The notes under the pieces: generated by a model | Told to the model about the DNA's origin: nothing | Databases searched by the model: none | The model's input: the letters and a program-made list of their open reading frames with translations, nothing else | Shown: one piece after another, positions 12,550-24,819 of the stretch | Layout: every line of letters starts with the position of its first letter | Numbering within the stretch: the stretch's first letter is position 1 | Position numbers and translations under genes: made by a program | DNA from: Sphagnum magellanicum | Lineage: Eukaryota; Streptophyta; Sphagnopsida; Sphagnales; Sphagnaceae | Assembly (NCBI GenBank): GCA_021904315.1 | Contig: CM038913.1 | Span: 247,958 to 311,957 of the forward strand | Direction: 5' to 3' | Length of the DNA stretch: 64,000 nucleotides

Positions 12550-15500
12550 TTGACAATAATCAAAATTTGCAACTTATTGGTCATCATTGGATCCAAGGTT
12601 GTTTTTGATGAAAAAAATCAATTTCATGATATAAGTAAAATGGTATATTATGTTATTTAAGAGTTGTTTTTTGGCGGATGTTGTGTCTACAGTCATGATA
12701 GCTAGATTAATTTTATAATTTTTTTTTTTTTTTGGTTTTGGGTTGTTAGGGTTGTGTAAAACAATAAGGATTTATTGCAATTTGGATTTTTTTGGCTCTT
12801 GTATAAGGAGTAAGAGAACAGAAACAAGAAAAAGTAGAAAGACAAGGAAAGGAAGTGGAGCATGATCATAAAGTGTTATGGAAAACAACATCAAGTGGAA
12901 GATGTAACTACAATTATAGTTGTTGCAGCTTTTTGTTGGGTTTATTGTGTTGGAGATCATTTATGAGATTAACTTGCAATAATTTCATGGCATTACTAGT
13001 GCTACTAACAATTTTAGCAAATAACAACAACAACAACACAAGTGCATTGATTGCAGCAGTAGGAGGAAAACACCACCACCTTTGGCACTTATTCAAGTTT
13101 TCCTTTTACTGTTGTTGCAATTTCGCCTATTGGCAAAAGTTCAATTGGATTCTATTAAGCTTTTATTGTGTCCTCATACTACATTTATGCTTCATCTATT
13201 TCGGAGTTGCTGAAGAGTTATTTTTTAAAAACTTGATTAGTGCCACATCTAGAAGTCATGTTCATGTTAGATTTGGGTCACTTAGATTCAAAACCCAAGT
13301 CATTGAATGTCATGGTGCCCATTAACACTAATTGTACATTATAACATTGAGCTTGGATGGGCCTCCTGTGTTTTTTCATACAAAAGTTTTAAGCAATATT
13401 AACCAAATCTCAAAGTCTTTGTGCATAATTTAAAGTTGACTTTATGAGCTTTGGGTTTGCAAATACAAACATTGCAAGGCCATACAAATGAAAAAAACTT
13501 TGTGTGGTTGTTTGTCAATAATGAATACATTGCATTTGGAAGTGGGACTTGAATGAAGTCTTTATTGTATGACAAGGTATGCATGCTGGTTTTACATGAC
13601 ATTAAAATTGATGATTGCATCCTGGTTCCACTTCATCCCAATCTTGGAGACTAATTACACCTAAAAGATTGGAACTTCTTCTAATACATCCACAATATGC
13701 ATAGTTCTTGGCAAATGTGTGTCGTCATTGACATTTTGATTTTTTTGGGTTTGGGGCTACATCCAAAACCAGCTACATGGCAAGAAGCCTTGAAGAGAGT
13801 GATGATGATTTGTCACCAAACTTCATTATTGTTATGTGGTGGAAGAATGAAAGCCCAACCATGTTGGCGGCCAACTCACAAGGCACTATCAAAGCACTAG
13901 TATTGGCCCCTTCATCTTTCAATCTTTTTGTAGAAATAATTTCAAATAGTTACATCACCAAATGGCAAGTCAATTTATTTCATGTGTCTTAAGTTGTTTG
14001 GCCTAAAGGTGGAGTTTGTCGTGTTGTACATGGCCCAATATTGCATCATCATCATCATTTTCTCCCATGTTGTCATTTTAAAATCAAAAAATGATTTTTA
14101 AATTTTAAATCGAATTAATTGTTTGAAAAGTGTGTGCAAATGCTAGAGTCTAGTTCATGTGGTCAAGATTTAGTTGTGGCTCCTTTGGCAAAGGTTGCTA
14201 GTGAAGGGCATTGCAATGTGAAACACAAGCTTGATTTTGCTAAGCTAAAACCAAATTCAAATTAGAAACTCATTTGAAGACTTATAATTGCCAATGTAGA
14301 ACAGTTTGCATCAAAATTTTGGTTTGGACAGGCTATATTATATAGTAAAACCACTATTCCATTTTTAACTTTAGAATAGTGGAAATCTTATTTGGAAACT
14401 TTCATTATGTTGGTGATGTTATATGCAATGTAGTTTTTCAATGAGAGATATTACATGGGAACTAATTTTTTTTTTAACGAAAGTTTATTTCAAAGATGTA
14501 TAAGTTTTGAAATGTAAGAAGTATCGCAATGCAATTCACACAAGTAGTTTATCAATTTTCACAAATTTTTAACACAAGCAGCTTTTCAACATAATCAATT
14601 CTTCAAATTATGTATTTTTTCAACAAGAGCAGTTTTTCAAATTACTTAGTTTCTTAAAATGGAGGAGTGGCAGGGCTTGTGATAGACGACACTCTAACAA
14701 CCTGCAAGAAACAAGAACTACAAATTTTTAAAAAAAGAATGCATCAACTAAAAAAAATGAGACAGAAAAATATAGTTGCAGCCCTATGAATACACATAAA
14801 GTTGTATTTTGTGTATTCTAAGGAAATATAATTTCATATATTAGATTTACAAATGCATAATTTGAATGTACATGAACAACCATATTACATGCGTATTCAA
14901 ATATTATTATTAACATAAATAGCCTCAATATTATTGTTACAATAGGTTTATATTTTGAGTATATTGAAATTTTATGTAAGATATTTATTAAATATATTGT
15001 GCCCATCTTACAAGTTTATCCAAATTATTTTACTATATTGCATAAAATTATCACGAATGATATTCATTATTATATTATATATAACTTACATATAATTAAA
15101 AATAAAAATTTATTATAATCTTTGAAAAAAACCTAAAACTAATTTTAATTTATTACATCATGATGATGATGATGATGATGATATAAGTATGATAGAAAAA
15201 ATAATAGTATAATTCCTGAAATTCAAACCATTATGCATACTAAAATTATTATCAGTATTATTATTATTATTAAATATCTATAATTTAAAAGAGCAATAAA
15301 ATTTGACATAATAATAAAAGTAGGAATAAAAAATAATTAACCTAAGTTAGTTAATACTTCCAATAAATTTTTTATTATGTTTTAATATTTTAATAATTAT
15401 TTTATTTATTACAAATTCCTGAAAATTTTACCAAATAAATATTATACTGAATTATTGTATTATTAAATTAATTTGAAAGGAAAATATATTTAATAAAAAT

Positions 15501-16740
15501 ATAAAATATTTATTTTTCATAAATAACTATAGTAAGCAAAGTAATAATACGAATAATAAAAATAAAATATGTAGCCTTGGCTACAACTTATCTACAGTAA
15601 TAATTCAATTAATGCTATTTTTATTGCAAAATAATTACAATTATATTTTATTATTAACTATAAAAATGAAAAAATATTGGGAATAATTATAATAAAATAA
15701 TTAGGCTTAAAGTAGGTTTTAATTATATTATAGACTTTTTAAAAATATTTAATATTTAATATTTAATATTTAATATTTATTAATTACTAAATAATTCAGT
15801 TATTATACTAATTTATTTCATTAAAAATTAATTAATTAGTTAATATTAGCTAGTTATTTTAATATTAACCAATTATTAGTTAGGTAAATTGGTTGATAAA
15901 TCATTATAATTAATATATAATTAAAATTTAAAATTTTATTTGGTTATTAAATTTATTCATATTTAATAATAATTCATAACATAATTAATTATTTAATTAT
16001 ATTATTATATAATTAATAATTATTGATGATTATTACTCTAAATAAATAATTAAGTTATATTTTAGTTATTAATTAACTAATTAGCAAGTTTATTAATTAA
16101 TTAGTAATTTTATTAGTTAATTTATCTGTTAACTAGTTAGTTCATTAATTAGTTAGTTAGTTAGTTGGTTAATCACTCACCTATTTAATTGTACAATTTA
16201 CAAAAATTAAAATGAGAATAAAAATATGGGATAAACTTTTTAGTTTCAAATTACTTGTAATTTAAAACTTATCCCATATGTTTTCAGTTTCACTTTCATT
16301 TTAAAAAGTATATAAACAAGGTGTTTTGTCTTAAATTTTCATATTTAAAAACATGGGCATATGGAATGGGCCAATGAAAAAGGCTTAACAAAATATAAAT
16401 ATCAATGTATTTACACTCTATTTACCTACCTTTCTACTTACCTACTTAAGTATGTATTTGGCCTAGGTAGATAAGTAGGTCCTATTTAGATAAATGTTTA
16501 GCTTAGATGGGTAGGTAGGTAGTTCAACGTACATACCTAAATACTGATTTATATTTAGTTTCACAAATTCAATTAATATGTCACATGAAAATTTTCTATT
16601 GCACCATGTGTCACAATATAAAACCATCCAAACATAAAAATTAAACGTTTTAAGTTATTTCAAAATTATATTAAATTACTTTTAATTATCAAAAGTTGGG
16701 ACATGTGGTAACACATAACATGTTTCCATTGTGCACCAAA
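12550..16740. other. AT-rich intergenic DNA with simple repeats, no recognisable gene
   Basis: Contains a (GAT)n microsatellite at about 15160-15183, a TTTAATA tandem at about 15745-15782, a TTAGTTAG/TTAATTA tract at about 16050-16175, and TACCTACC/GTAGGTAG words at 16425-16520. The longest frame (12855-13325, +) has no recognisable domain; its Asn run and hydrophobic tail look like low-complexity translation. Confidence 0.5.
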
Positions 16741-16751
16741 AAAGCCACATC

Positions 16752-16850
16752 CTAGTTGCAAATGACAATATGTATATGATCAATCAAAGGATGAAGGTGT
16801 ATTTTGTTGACTTTTTCTTTCATCCAAAATTCCTTGTCATTTGTGACTAG
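16752..16850. repeat. Small fold-back element
   Basis: CTAGTTGCAAATGACAA (16752-16768) pairs with TTGTCATTTGTGACTAG (16834-16850) at 15 of 17 positions. An inner pair, GGATGAA (16789) and TTCATCC (16819), nests inside in register. The two-tier arms suggest a fold-back MITE of about 99 bp. A second, looser TAGTTGCAAATGTCACATGTGACTA palindrome follows at about 16890-16915. I see no clear target duplication. Confidence 0.55.
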
Positions 16851-17514
16851 TGTCACATGCGACTTGTCCAACATGACTATTAAAATTTTAGTTGCAAATG
16901 TCACATGTGACTAAAAATTAATTGCAAGAATCAATTGTAAAATGGCCATTTTCTATACTTAGACTTACATTTGAATCTGTCAAGGAGCTCGAGAGCGCGT
17001 TAATACCCATGTTTTGAATCTCAACTTTTATGCCTTTGTGGTATGTATCAAATGTTCAACATGGGAATACAACTTTTTCTATTGAATCCATGTTTATAAA
17101 GTGCATTTGACCTAAATGACTATGTAGCATAAATTTTGACCAAGTTCCATTTAGGCTATGTTGACATGGGGATTATGTTTTCATGTTGTTCATGAAAAAT
17201 ATAAAACATTATTTAAAGATGTAGGTTTTCACATAATTATATTTCCCTATTGTTTTGAGTCCAACATATTGTAGTTTTTCTATGTGGATTAATTGGAGTT
17301 GATGAAATGAATCCAAGCCTTAATGGTAGTTAGTCAAGGGGCATCCATTTTGGTTGTTTTGGCAAATTGTCAATATGTTGTAGACGTAAAAAAATATGTA
17401 AAAATAGTTTGTGCAATTCTAAGAGCTCAATTGGAAGATTCAAAGGTTATAAAAGAGTCATTTTCAACAAGGAACATTTCAGGTGGTTATGAAGATCAAT
17501 CCTTTACCAATGGT

Positions 17515-18357
17515 GATACACGTGCGAAAACAGCGGAAGAATAAAGAATTGGGGCACACTCCTTAGCTCGTAGCACTTCGGGGGTAGAGGGGCGTGCTGG
17601 AGCTCCGAGATGGGGACTAGGAAGATTGACAAGTAACTCAATTACTCACATGGACCTGCACAAACTAAACAACAAGTTGGTTAGTGCATAGTTGGAGCAT
17701 TTTTGGTGCACAACGAACCACAGGTAAACACAGGCTCACAAGACTCACCACAACGCGGACTTGGGGGAAGCCACCACCTTCCCCCTTATAATATACTCTA
17801 TGCTTGGCCATGGGGCTAGCACCCAAATGACATTTTGTCTTGGGACTCCCACAACTTTGGAGGCCTATAACTTTGTGTGCACACCTTCGATTGAGGTGAG
17901 GTCCAAAGCAATGTTATAGCCTTCATCAAGAATTTTCCAACAGTATGTAGCACGCCACCTGTGCACAAGGGAATCGCAGTGATTCCTAACTTTTAGTGGT
18001 TGGGAGTCAAATTGGCAATTTGACTCCCAACCCTTCTTTTGGCCATAACTTGGGTTTTAAATATTCAAATGGGTCATGCGAGCTCATTTTAGACATCTAG
18101 GTTTTGAAATCTTTTCAATAATATAAGTAAGTTTTCAATCCAATGAGTTTTGACTCCTACAATCGCCCTTTGAAGATTTGGAAGTCCATTGGGACTCCAA
18201 CTCCCAAAATGGGAGTTCATTAATGAATGTGGGGGTTCATTCCCTCACACTCTCTTGCACTCCTTGGAGCATGAAATGTGATTCCTAGGCTTTCTTTTGG
18301 CCCACACCTTTGCAAGCCCTTGCCTTGGTCGCAAGCCCAAAGCTAGGGTTGTGACAG
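17515..18357. mobile_element. Candidate LTR-like insert (solo LTR?)
   Basis: The segment from TGATACACGTGCG (17515) to GGGTTGTGACA (18357) is visibly richer in G and C than its flanks and contains GGAGCTCCGAGATGGGG-type words that do not recur nearby. It starts with TG and ends with CA, has a TATAATATA-like box near 17786, and is about 840 bp, a reasonable LTR length. No target-site duplication is evident (AATGG versus GGTAT), so the boundaries and class are weak. No coding region inside. Confidence 0.3.
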
Positions 18358-19090
18358 GTATTAACTTGCACAAAAAACTAAGGATGGATGTGAATTTGAT
18401 CATGCATCTTAGCATTTTTCTGACAGTTTAGAGTTCACTGTAGTGTTGTTACTTTTCTATTGCAGCTAAGAGGCTTTCCCTAACCTCTAAAGGCATTGAA
18501 AACCATGGGTTCCACTTCCTTGTGGTAACAAGCAACATTGTAATTTTGGATTTCAAAATTAGGTGGGAATATGTAAATGTTGGAGAAACAACATGAAGTA
18601 ACCTATAAGAGGTGTTTTGGCCTTGTTCACTTGGTACATGGTGGTACCATACACCATGTAAGAACATCTCACATGGATACCATGTGCTTCCTTGGTCATT
18701 TTCAAATGTTGCCTTGAATTCATGTAATGCTTAATCACACAATATCACATAGAATGGGTCACCATTCTCTAGTTCATCAAATATAATTGCAAAGTTATTA
18801 CCCACCTCCACCTTTGTTGCTTCACTTTCAAAACCTTCATCATATGTGTCGAAGTCATCAGAATTTGGATTGGAGTTATCCATGTCTTACATGATGTTTC
18901 AAACCTATCAAAACATTGTATATAAAGCCACTAGCATCAACGGATGGTGACAAAATTTGGGACATCTAAAACCTAATTAACCTTAATGCATGGTCCACTA
19001 AAGTTGTAAAGTAATCAATGCAAGTTCAAGAACAAATATGTTGAGATTAAAATTAACTTGTGTGAGGTTTATAAGCTCCAAAATATGTAG

Positions 19091-19412
19091 CTTCCATGCA
19101 GAGTCCTGCATTGGGCTTGACAACTGTACCCATACCCGACCCACAGCTGCGCGGGGTCAACTGTACCCACCCATTACCCACCCATGGCACCTTGTCCATA
19201 CCCATTACCCACCCATTTACCCTGACTACTATACAACAAGTCGCCCTATAATCTGCTAACTCAGTCGTTGTAAAGCCCGGGTCCCTCGTACCCACCCATT
19301 ACCCACCCATGCGTCCAAGCCCATACCCATTACCCACCCATTTACCCATGGGTATGGGTGGGTATTGGGTACCCATGGGTATGGGTACCCATTGCAGGAC
19401 TCTGCTTCCATG
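19091..19412. mobile_element. hAT-type MITE (306 bp) with perfect 8-bp TSD
   Basis: The element is 19099-19404. Its left end CAGAGTCCTGCATTGGG and the reverse complement of its right end, CAGAGTCCTGCAATGGG, match at 16 of 17 positions. It is flanked by CTTCCATG at 19091-19098 and again at 19405-19412, an exact 8-bp duplication as hAT elements make. No transposase frame lies inside, so it is non-autonomous. The interior is packed with ACCCACCCATTACCC repeats (about 19166, 19201, 19291, 19328) and a GGGTATGGGTGGGTATTGGG stretch at 19348-19375, giving G-quadruplex patterns on both strands. It landed inside the C-terminal coding part of the transposase relic. Confidence 0.95.
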
Positions 19413-20953
19413 GCTACACATGCATTTTATTCTCACAAAAATTTGGGTTATCATCCATGCATTTAGGACAAAAACATGCAAGGTCCTTTAATTTCAACAA
19501 AGTGACATCTCTAGGGGATACTAAAGTTACAAAATGTAGAGAGCAAATTCTTATTATGTTTTTGCAACCCCACATTACACTTATGTCCACATCATTAGGT
19601 TTAACTAGATGGAAAAAGCATGCAACTTGTTGCCTTGCATTAGGGTATGCAAGATGTTCTTGCATCTCTTTTCACAAAATGACACCACATCAGTAATGCA
19701 TTAAACCTCGTTCCATCCATATTGAGTTATTCATTTCTAATTTCATGTTGAAGAACAACTCTAGCACCATCATGCACTCCTTTGCCATGCCTTGGCCCAA
19801 AATAGGACTAGACCATCCTACAACCATTGTGTAGGTGTATTGCATCTTTTGTTTTGGATTCATACTTGCACCAAAAACCAAGGTGCAATCATTCAAAGCT
19901 ATATGGACCTAAAGCCTACTTCACTTAAAATTAAGACAATTTGGAGTATGGTCCTAGGGTTGGCAATACCTAGAAATGTGAAACCACATCCGTCTAGATT
20001 TGAACTATGCGGCACAACCATTTGACCACATTATGTGCTCATTAGGGTAGATGCCACATGTCATAAAGTGGGTCTAGTGTTGCTCAAAACAATGTTCTAT
20101 GAAAAGTGTGCCATGTTCCACATCATTTGATATGAAGTAATGGTATTCAATAAGTAGTTTGTTCTCACCACAATATGTGTTGGTAATATAAGTCAAATTC
20201 CACATGTAGCAAATATGAACTAAAATTGTCAGTTGAAAGGAAAGCCAATACATTTCTTGAACCTCCTTGTACTTTTGGAATGTGTAATTTTCTACAAAAT
20301 CCACAACAAACATAACTAATGTCTCTAGAAATGTTTGCAAGCAAGTTTTGTATTGTTCCTCTTGGAACCAAGCCACATGGTTGTGGAGAACAAATTTTGA
20401 CAACTTAGGCTTAAAGTATTCAAGGAAATAATGTGTTATAGTTTCATTATATTGCAATCAAAACACCTTACAATCATCCCCATTGTGTGTCTTTCCATGT
20501 TTCACCAATTCATAACATTTCCACTACATTAGCTTAGTGCAAGTCTTGGATCTCCTCCAAGGGACATGTGATCAACATGTTAATTCCACACTATGCGTAG
20601 GTCCTTGCTAGATAGGTTGAATTATGCCATTGTGAATCATGAGGAGGGTAAAGGATTAAGGTCCACAAATCTATTAATCTAGAAAATTGGCAGTGGTCTG
20701 CACTACATTGACCAAGAAGACTACCTTGGCAAATATCACAATCATAATTGCAATTTCGACCATGGATGCCTTTAGTTGTAGATTGCTTATTGTTAAACCC
20801 ATGCTTTAGTTCTACCATTTCAACATGATATTTGTAGGCACAAGTATTCCGTTCTTTTAGTCTCCTCACATAGTATGGTTTAAATTTCTCAAATGTTCAT
20901 AGCCCGATTTGGTAGTTAGGATGCTCCTTCAAAAACCACGTGTAGAAATCCAA

Positions 20954-22065
20954 CTACTCATAGCACATAGATAGCCACACTAAGTTAGACCAAGTATGGA
21001 TCAAGTTCTAGGCTCTAATTAAAATTCAGTATTTTAGAATAGTGGTCTTAAAAGATTAAACAAATATACACTACTAAAATAGTAAGCAACAACAAAGGTC
21101 TTGTAAGTAGAATAGGCAATTGGTTAGCAACTACCAAGCGCTTAGAGGTCATGTGAATGGAAGTACATGACATAATTTAACATGTACAAACATACCACTT
21201 GAGTTGTAATGCACAATAAATTATGTTGTTAGTAATATAGGAAGTAACATTAGAACTACACAAGTCCAAAAAACCCCTGAAACAAGTACTCAACATTTAG
21301 TTTTTAGTAGCACACAAGTAGAATACATATGATGTCAACTACAACTTAAGGTATGTAAATTTAACTTGGGTACCATTGTATAGTTAAAACAACAAGTAAA
21401 ACCACACCCAACAAGTACCCACTAATTAATTTTTAGTAACACACAAGTAGAATAATATCATGATAGGTACAAATGAAGCTACAAACTTACCATGACTACC
21501 ACATACTATTAAAACAACAAGTAACACTAGAGCCATACAAGTAAAACCATTCGAACAAGTACTTGCTTACCTAGTTCCAAGTAGCAAGCAATAGACAACA
21601 TGTTTTACAAATCACAAATGAAGGTAGACACTTACTATGACTACTAGTTTATTCTAGAAAAACAAATAAGATCACAATGTTACAAGTAACATCAGACACT
21701 TGCAAGTGCAATATTATAAGTTCTAACAAGAGTTCCACATTTACCTCAAATGTTAAACAAATATTTTGTACAATTTTGACCCCAAATATACTTAGTGTGA
21801 CATAAGAGATTGAACATGCAAAAAAACTAAATGCATGTACAAGTATTAGTCACCATAGAATAGTAGATATAAGTAGGTAGCTAAAAGGATCTCATTGTCC
21901 ACTACTACATTCATGTCTTGCCAAGTAAGCCCTTGCTACTACATTATTTCCTTGCAAATAAACAATATTTGAAATCAAGTACCCCATTGCTTGAGCTTCA
22001 AAATTAGGAAATCTTTAACAAGCATCACACATGTAGCTAAATGGTGAGATTGTAAATTGAAGTAC
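20954..22065 (-). other. Putative intron of the transposase relic, with degenerate tandem repeats
   Basis: The minus strand reads CACAG|GTACT at the upper boundary and GAGTAG|TTGGA at the lower. Removing 20954-22065 joins HYLQESQ to LDFYTWFLKEHPN in a frame consistent with the family. Inside, TAGTARCACACAAGTAGAATA at 21305 and 21434, and AAAACAACAAGTAA at 21387 and 21514, recur at about 127-129 bp. A weaker third unit lies near 21580. So the intron has expanded by tandem duplication. Confidence 0.6.
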
Positions 22066-22870
22066 CTGTGATTCTTGTAAGTAATGGGTGGTATGCTACT
22101 CAAAATGTTTTTGTGTTTATTTTTTTCCTGTTAACATCCTTTTTATTCAATGAGATTGTTGTTGTTGTATTCGATCAATCCTTGATGAGGTTGTAGTCCT
22201 TTTCATCAAGCACATCACATCGCCATTTTCGAGGAAGCCCCCCCCAAATGTTCTCCCCAATTTGGTCCACATGTACTCGTCTAACAATGGCCTTCTTCAA
22301 GGAATACCTACTAACACCAATAGTTTTGGACATAAAACTTTGGGAACCTTTATGCTTACTAGACACAACAACAGAAAGCAATGCATTTTGATAGACCACA
22401 TTCTCATTATTTCTGTTTGTAGCCATGTGAACATAGGCAAATTTGACACTCTCAAAAACCATACATAACCTCTTTGCATCCTTGGCTTTTTGGGCAATTT
22501 TTAGCAAGTCTAATTGAACCAAATCATGTTCAAACACTTTATGCAATGTTGTCTTTCCTCTTGTTTTCATTAAGCCTATGCTTGGTGTTGAATTAAATTA
22601 ATCACAAATGTTTTAGCAAATGACCAACATTTTTTCCACCTACGGATCCTGTAGGGTGCATCAATAGATGAAATTCTACCTACTTCAAGCATGGCACAAG
22701 AGGATGCAAGTTGGTCATTTTGGTAAGATCTTGCTTCTGACAATACAACATGTGATTTCCGCTTATGTTCCCTTTCCTTTTCTAACCTACACATATTACA
22801 AACATAATTCAATATCCATGTGAAATTAAATGCCATCAATCTGCAACTTCCAATAATTCATTTCTAGTTG

Positions 22871-24140
22871 AGGCCTACAAATATGACATGATGTTGAAAG
22901 GAAAACTTTACCATTCCATTATGTTTTCTTGGGTAGCCTCTTGTGTTGTTTTTTTCTCCAACCTTTGTGCCTCCCTTTTAGCATAGGTTGTTTCTTATTC
23001 ATCAAATTACCCATTTGTACAACCCCTACACCATGCCTTGAGTTGCACATATTCAATTTAGCTACAAAATCAAAGGTATGTACTAAGTGTTTAAATCTTG
23101 CAGAAAACAAGTTATTATATATGTGTGTAAACACAAGTACATGTATGTTTGCCCCAATAGTTGGTACAATCTCTATATTACCTTTCACTAACATGAAAGT
23201 ATTATTCTAACCCCCAACATACTAATAATGTGCTATAGAACATATGTTTTAGAAGATTATAATAGATACATCATATAATGCACCTCCTTCAATGAGATCA
23301 CTTTTGTTCTTGAAAGGAGAATTCTAGTTTAATAAACACCACATCACATAACCTTGCAAAATCCTACCTTTGTTGTAAGGGGCCTTACATGATTTGTACT
23401 TTATGAAAAAAATTGAAATGAAACCAAAGATTCATTCTACTTTCATTCTACTTAATGAAACACATAGTTTTTTTCAGTTTTAAAAAATTGAGTGCAAGTA
23501 GGTCCATATAGCATAGAACACCAATATAAAGGAGGCCTACATATGCATTATGGTGCACCATTGTATATTATCAAGTTGTGGCAATGTGGATACAAAGTGG
23601 GATGAAAGTAGATCTAAACCACAAAATCAGGATTTTCATTCAAATCTACTTTCAACCTACTTATTGAAATCCAAATTGGGGAAATGATTATGTTTCAGAA
23701 CTAGTAAACCATAATCAAGGAGCCACCATAACTTGTTTCTAGAAAAAAAAATTGAATTGTAGCTAAAAATTGAAGCCCACAAGTACATTACCTTGTTCAA
23801 GTAAAAAAGGAAGTAAACAAGTAGGGCCATAACTAATAGGGACTATTGATTTTCAATATTTGAAGATGGTGTTCATTAGGGCCATCATAAGGTAAGTGTT
23901 AAATGTGAATTGACAAAGCCCAAAAAATATTCCCCATTGGCCATGCACTCCTATAATTTCCATTTTGTCAGAAAGTTTGATCTAACAATTAGTCTTCCTA
24001 CGTGTGCCTATGAAGACTTACACTCAAACCTACCACCCATCACATGCTTAGAATTTTTAGTGAACTTGCAACTTTTGAGGTTAGAAGCAAATGTGTTTGT
24101 TGAAAATGCTTGCAAGTGTTATTAAGGTGATGAAGTTGCA
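22871..24140. other. 5' flank of the transposase relic, no separate gene recognised
   Basis: Overlapping frames at 22919-23210 on both strands are antisense shadows of one another. The minus one (Lys-rich end, KKQHKRLPKK) could be a further N-terminal exon of the transposase relic, but I cannot link it. No terminal inverted repeat of the larger transposon was found by eye. Confidence 0.35.
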
Positions 24141-24143
24141 ATG

Positions 24144-24452
24144 GGACAATTTTTGAATGATTTGCTCGATGATTTGTTGTTGGAAAACATTTGGCCCTTT
24201 ACTTTGAAATCTTTCCATGGCGATATCAAATTGCAATGTTCTTTAGTACTTTGCGTCTATTGAACAAGGCTTGGAAGTAGCTAATAGATAGAAGTGAATC
24301 TTGGTCTGCCTACAAAATACATCTTGCCCAATATCAACATACATAATATCTTATGGAACAAAAGAGAGAAGCAAAGTATGAAAATATAGGTTTTGAATCC
24401 TATGGCTTTAATGAATGGATGAACAACTTTGATTAAAAGCCTAAGGGGTAGT
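24144..24452 (+). pseudogene. F-box-like protein remnant
   Basis: After one frame change, the plus strand reads FLNDLLDDLLLENIWP, then LRLLNKAWK, SWSAYKIHLAQYQH, REAKYENIGFESYGF, NEWMNNFD and KPKG, with four stops. The first part has the Leu/Asp-rich pattern of a degenerate F-box (D-L-hydrophobic-E-x-I-W-P), followed by a cysteine-poor segment with Trp-Ser-Ala-Tyr, as in a family of plant F-box-like proteins whose tail reads YIGYESY. The similarity is from memory and short; it could instead be part of a transposon-encoded protein. It is certainly broken. Confidence 0.3.
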
Positions 24453-24819
24453 AATGTCCATTGTGTAATCATTTTGGAGGGAGCATACTTTGCATACAAT
24501 TGCAAAACTCATTACAAGAATTAGGAAATTCAAATGGGGCGAGTTTTCGTATCTCCACTTTTTTGGGTATTATTATTATCTAGTATTTGATTTTAAGGAT
24601 TATGAAGTTTAATGTTTCTAAGCGTGTTTTTGTCCAACCAATGATAGTTGTGCAATTTTTCCACTACTTCTGCTATGAAGCAAGTTATTGCATGAGCTTA
24701 GAGGCCTAAGATTGGAGCTTGAAGTTGGAACTTGGGATGATAAAGATTTTCCCCTTTGCACATGTAAGTAAAACGCAAGAATTTAGCCACAAGATGAATG
24801 TTGCACAAGTAAACTTAGA

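Larger units (their letters stand above)
18449..22870 (-). pseudogene. Decayed DDE-like transposase gene of an unnamed family
   Basis: Minus-strand fragments in consistent order spell one large protein. From the N-terminal side: a basic region with an HTH-like segment (GVSRYSLKKAIVRR, about 22300) and NIWGGLPRKWR (about 22230); then HYLQESQ, ending at a CAG|GT donor (22066). After an intron, FYTWFLKEHPNYQIGL and YYVRRLKER (about 20860-20950), then YKYHVEMVEL. Then KPKLSKFVLHNHVAWFQEEQ, DFVENYTFQKYKEVQEM (about 20270), ISNDVEHGTLF, WSNGCAA*FKS (about 20010), a GHGKGxHDGAG-like motif across a frameshift (about 19795), ACFCPKCMDDNPNFCENK (about 19440), PWKLHILEL split by a MITE, and a C-terminal domain DPFYVILCD...TWYPCEMFLHGVWYHH...YSHLILKSK (18449-18850). 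The three conserved acidic sites (DFVENY, WS[D]G, HDGAG) suggest an RNase-H-like DDE enzyme. The second is Asn here. At least five stops or frameshifts make it non-functional. I recognise this architecture from uncharacterised eukaryotic proteins but cannot name the superfamily. Confidence 0.75.

Noticed and set aside
12855-13325. 156-codon plus-strand frame
   Set aside because: Long, but with an Asn run, hydrophobic AT-driven residues, no domain and overlapping minus frames; not enough to call a gene.
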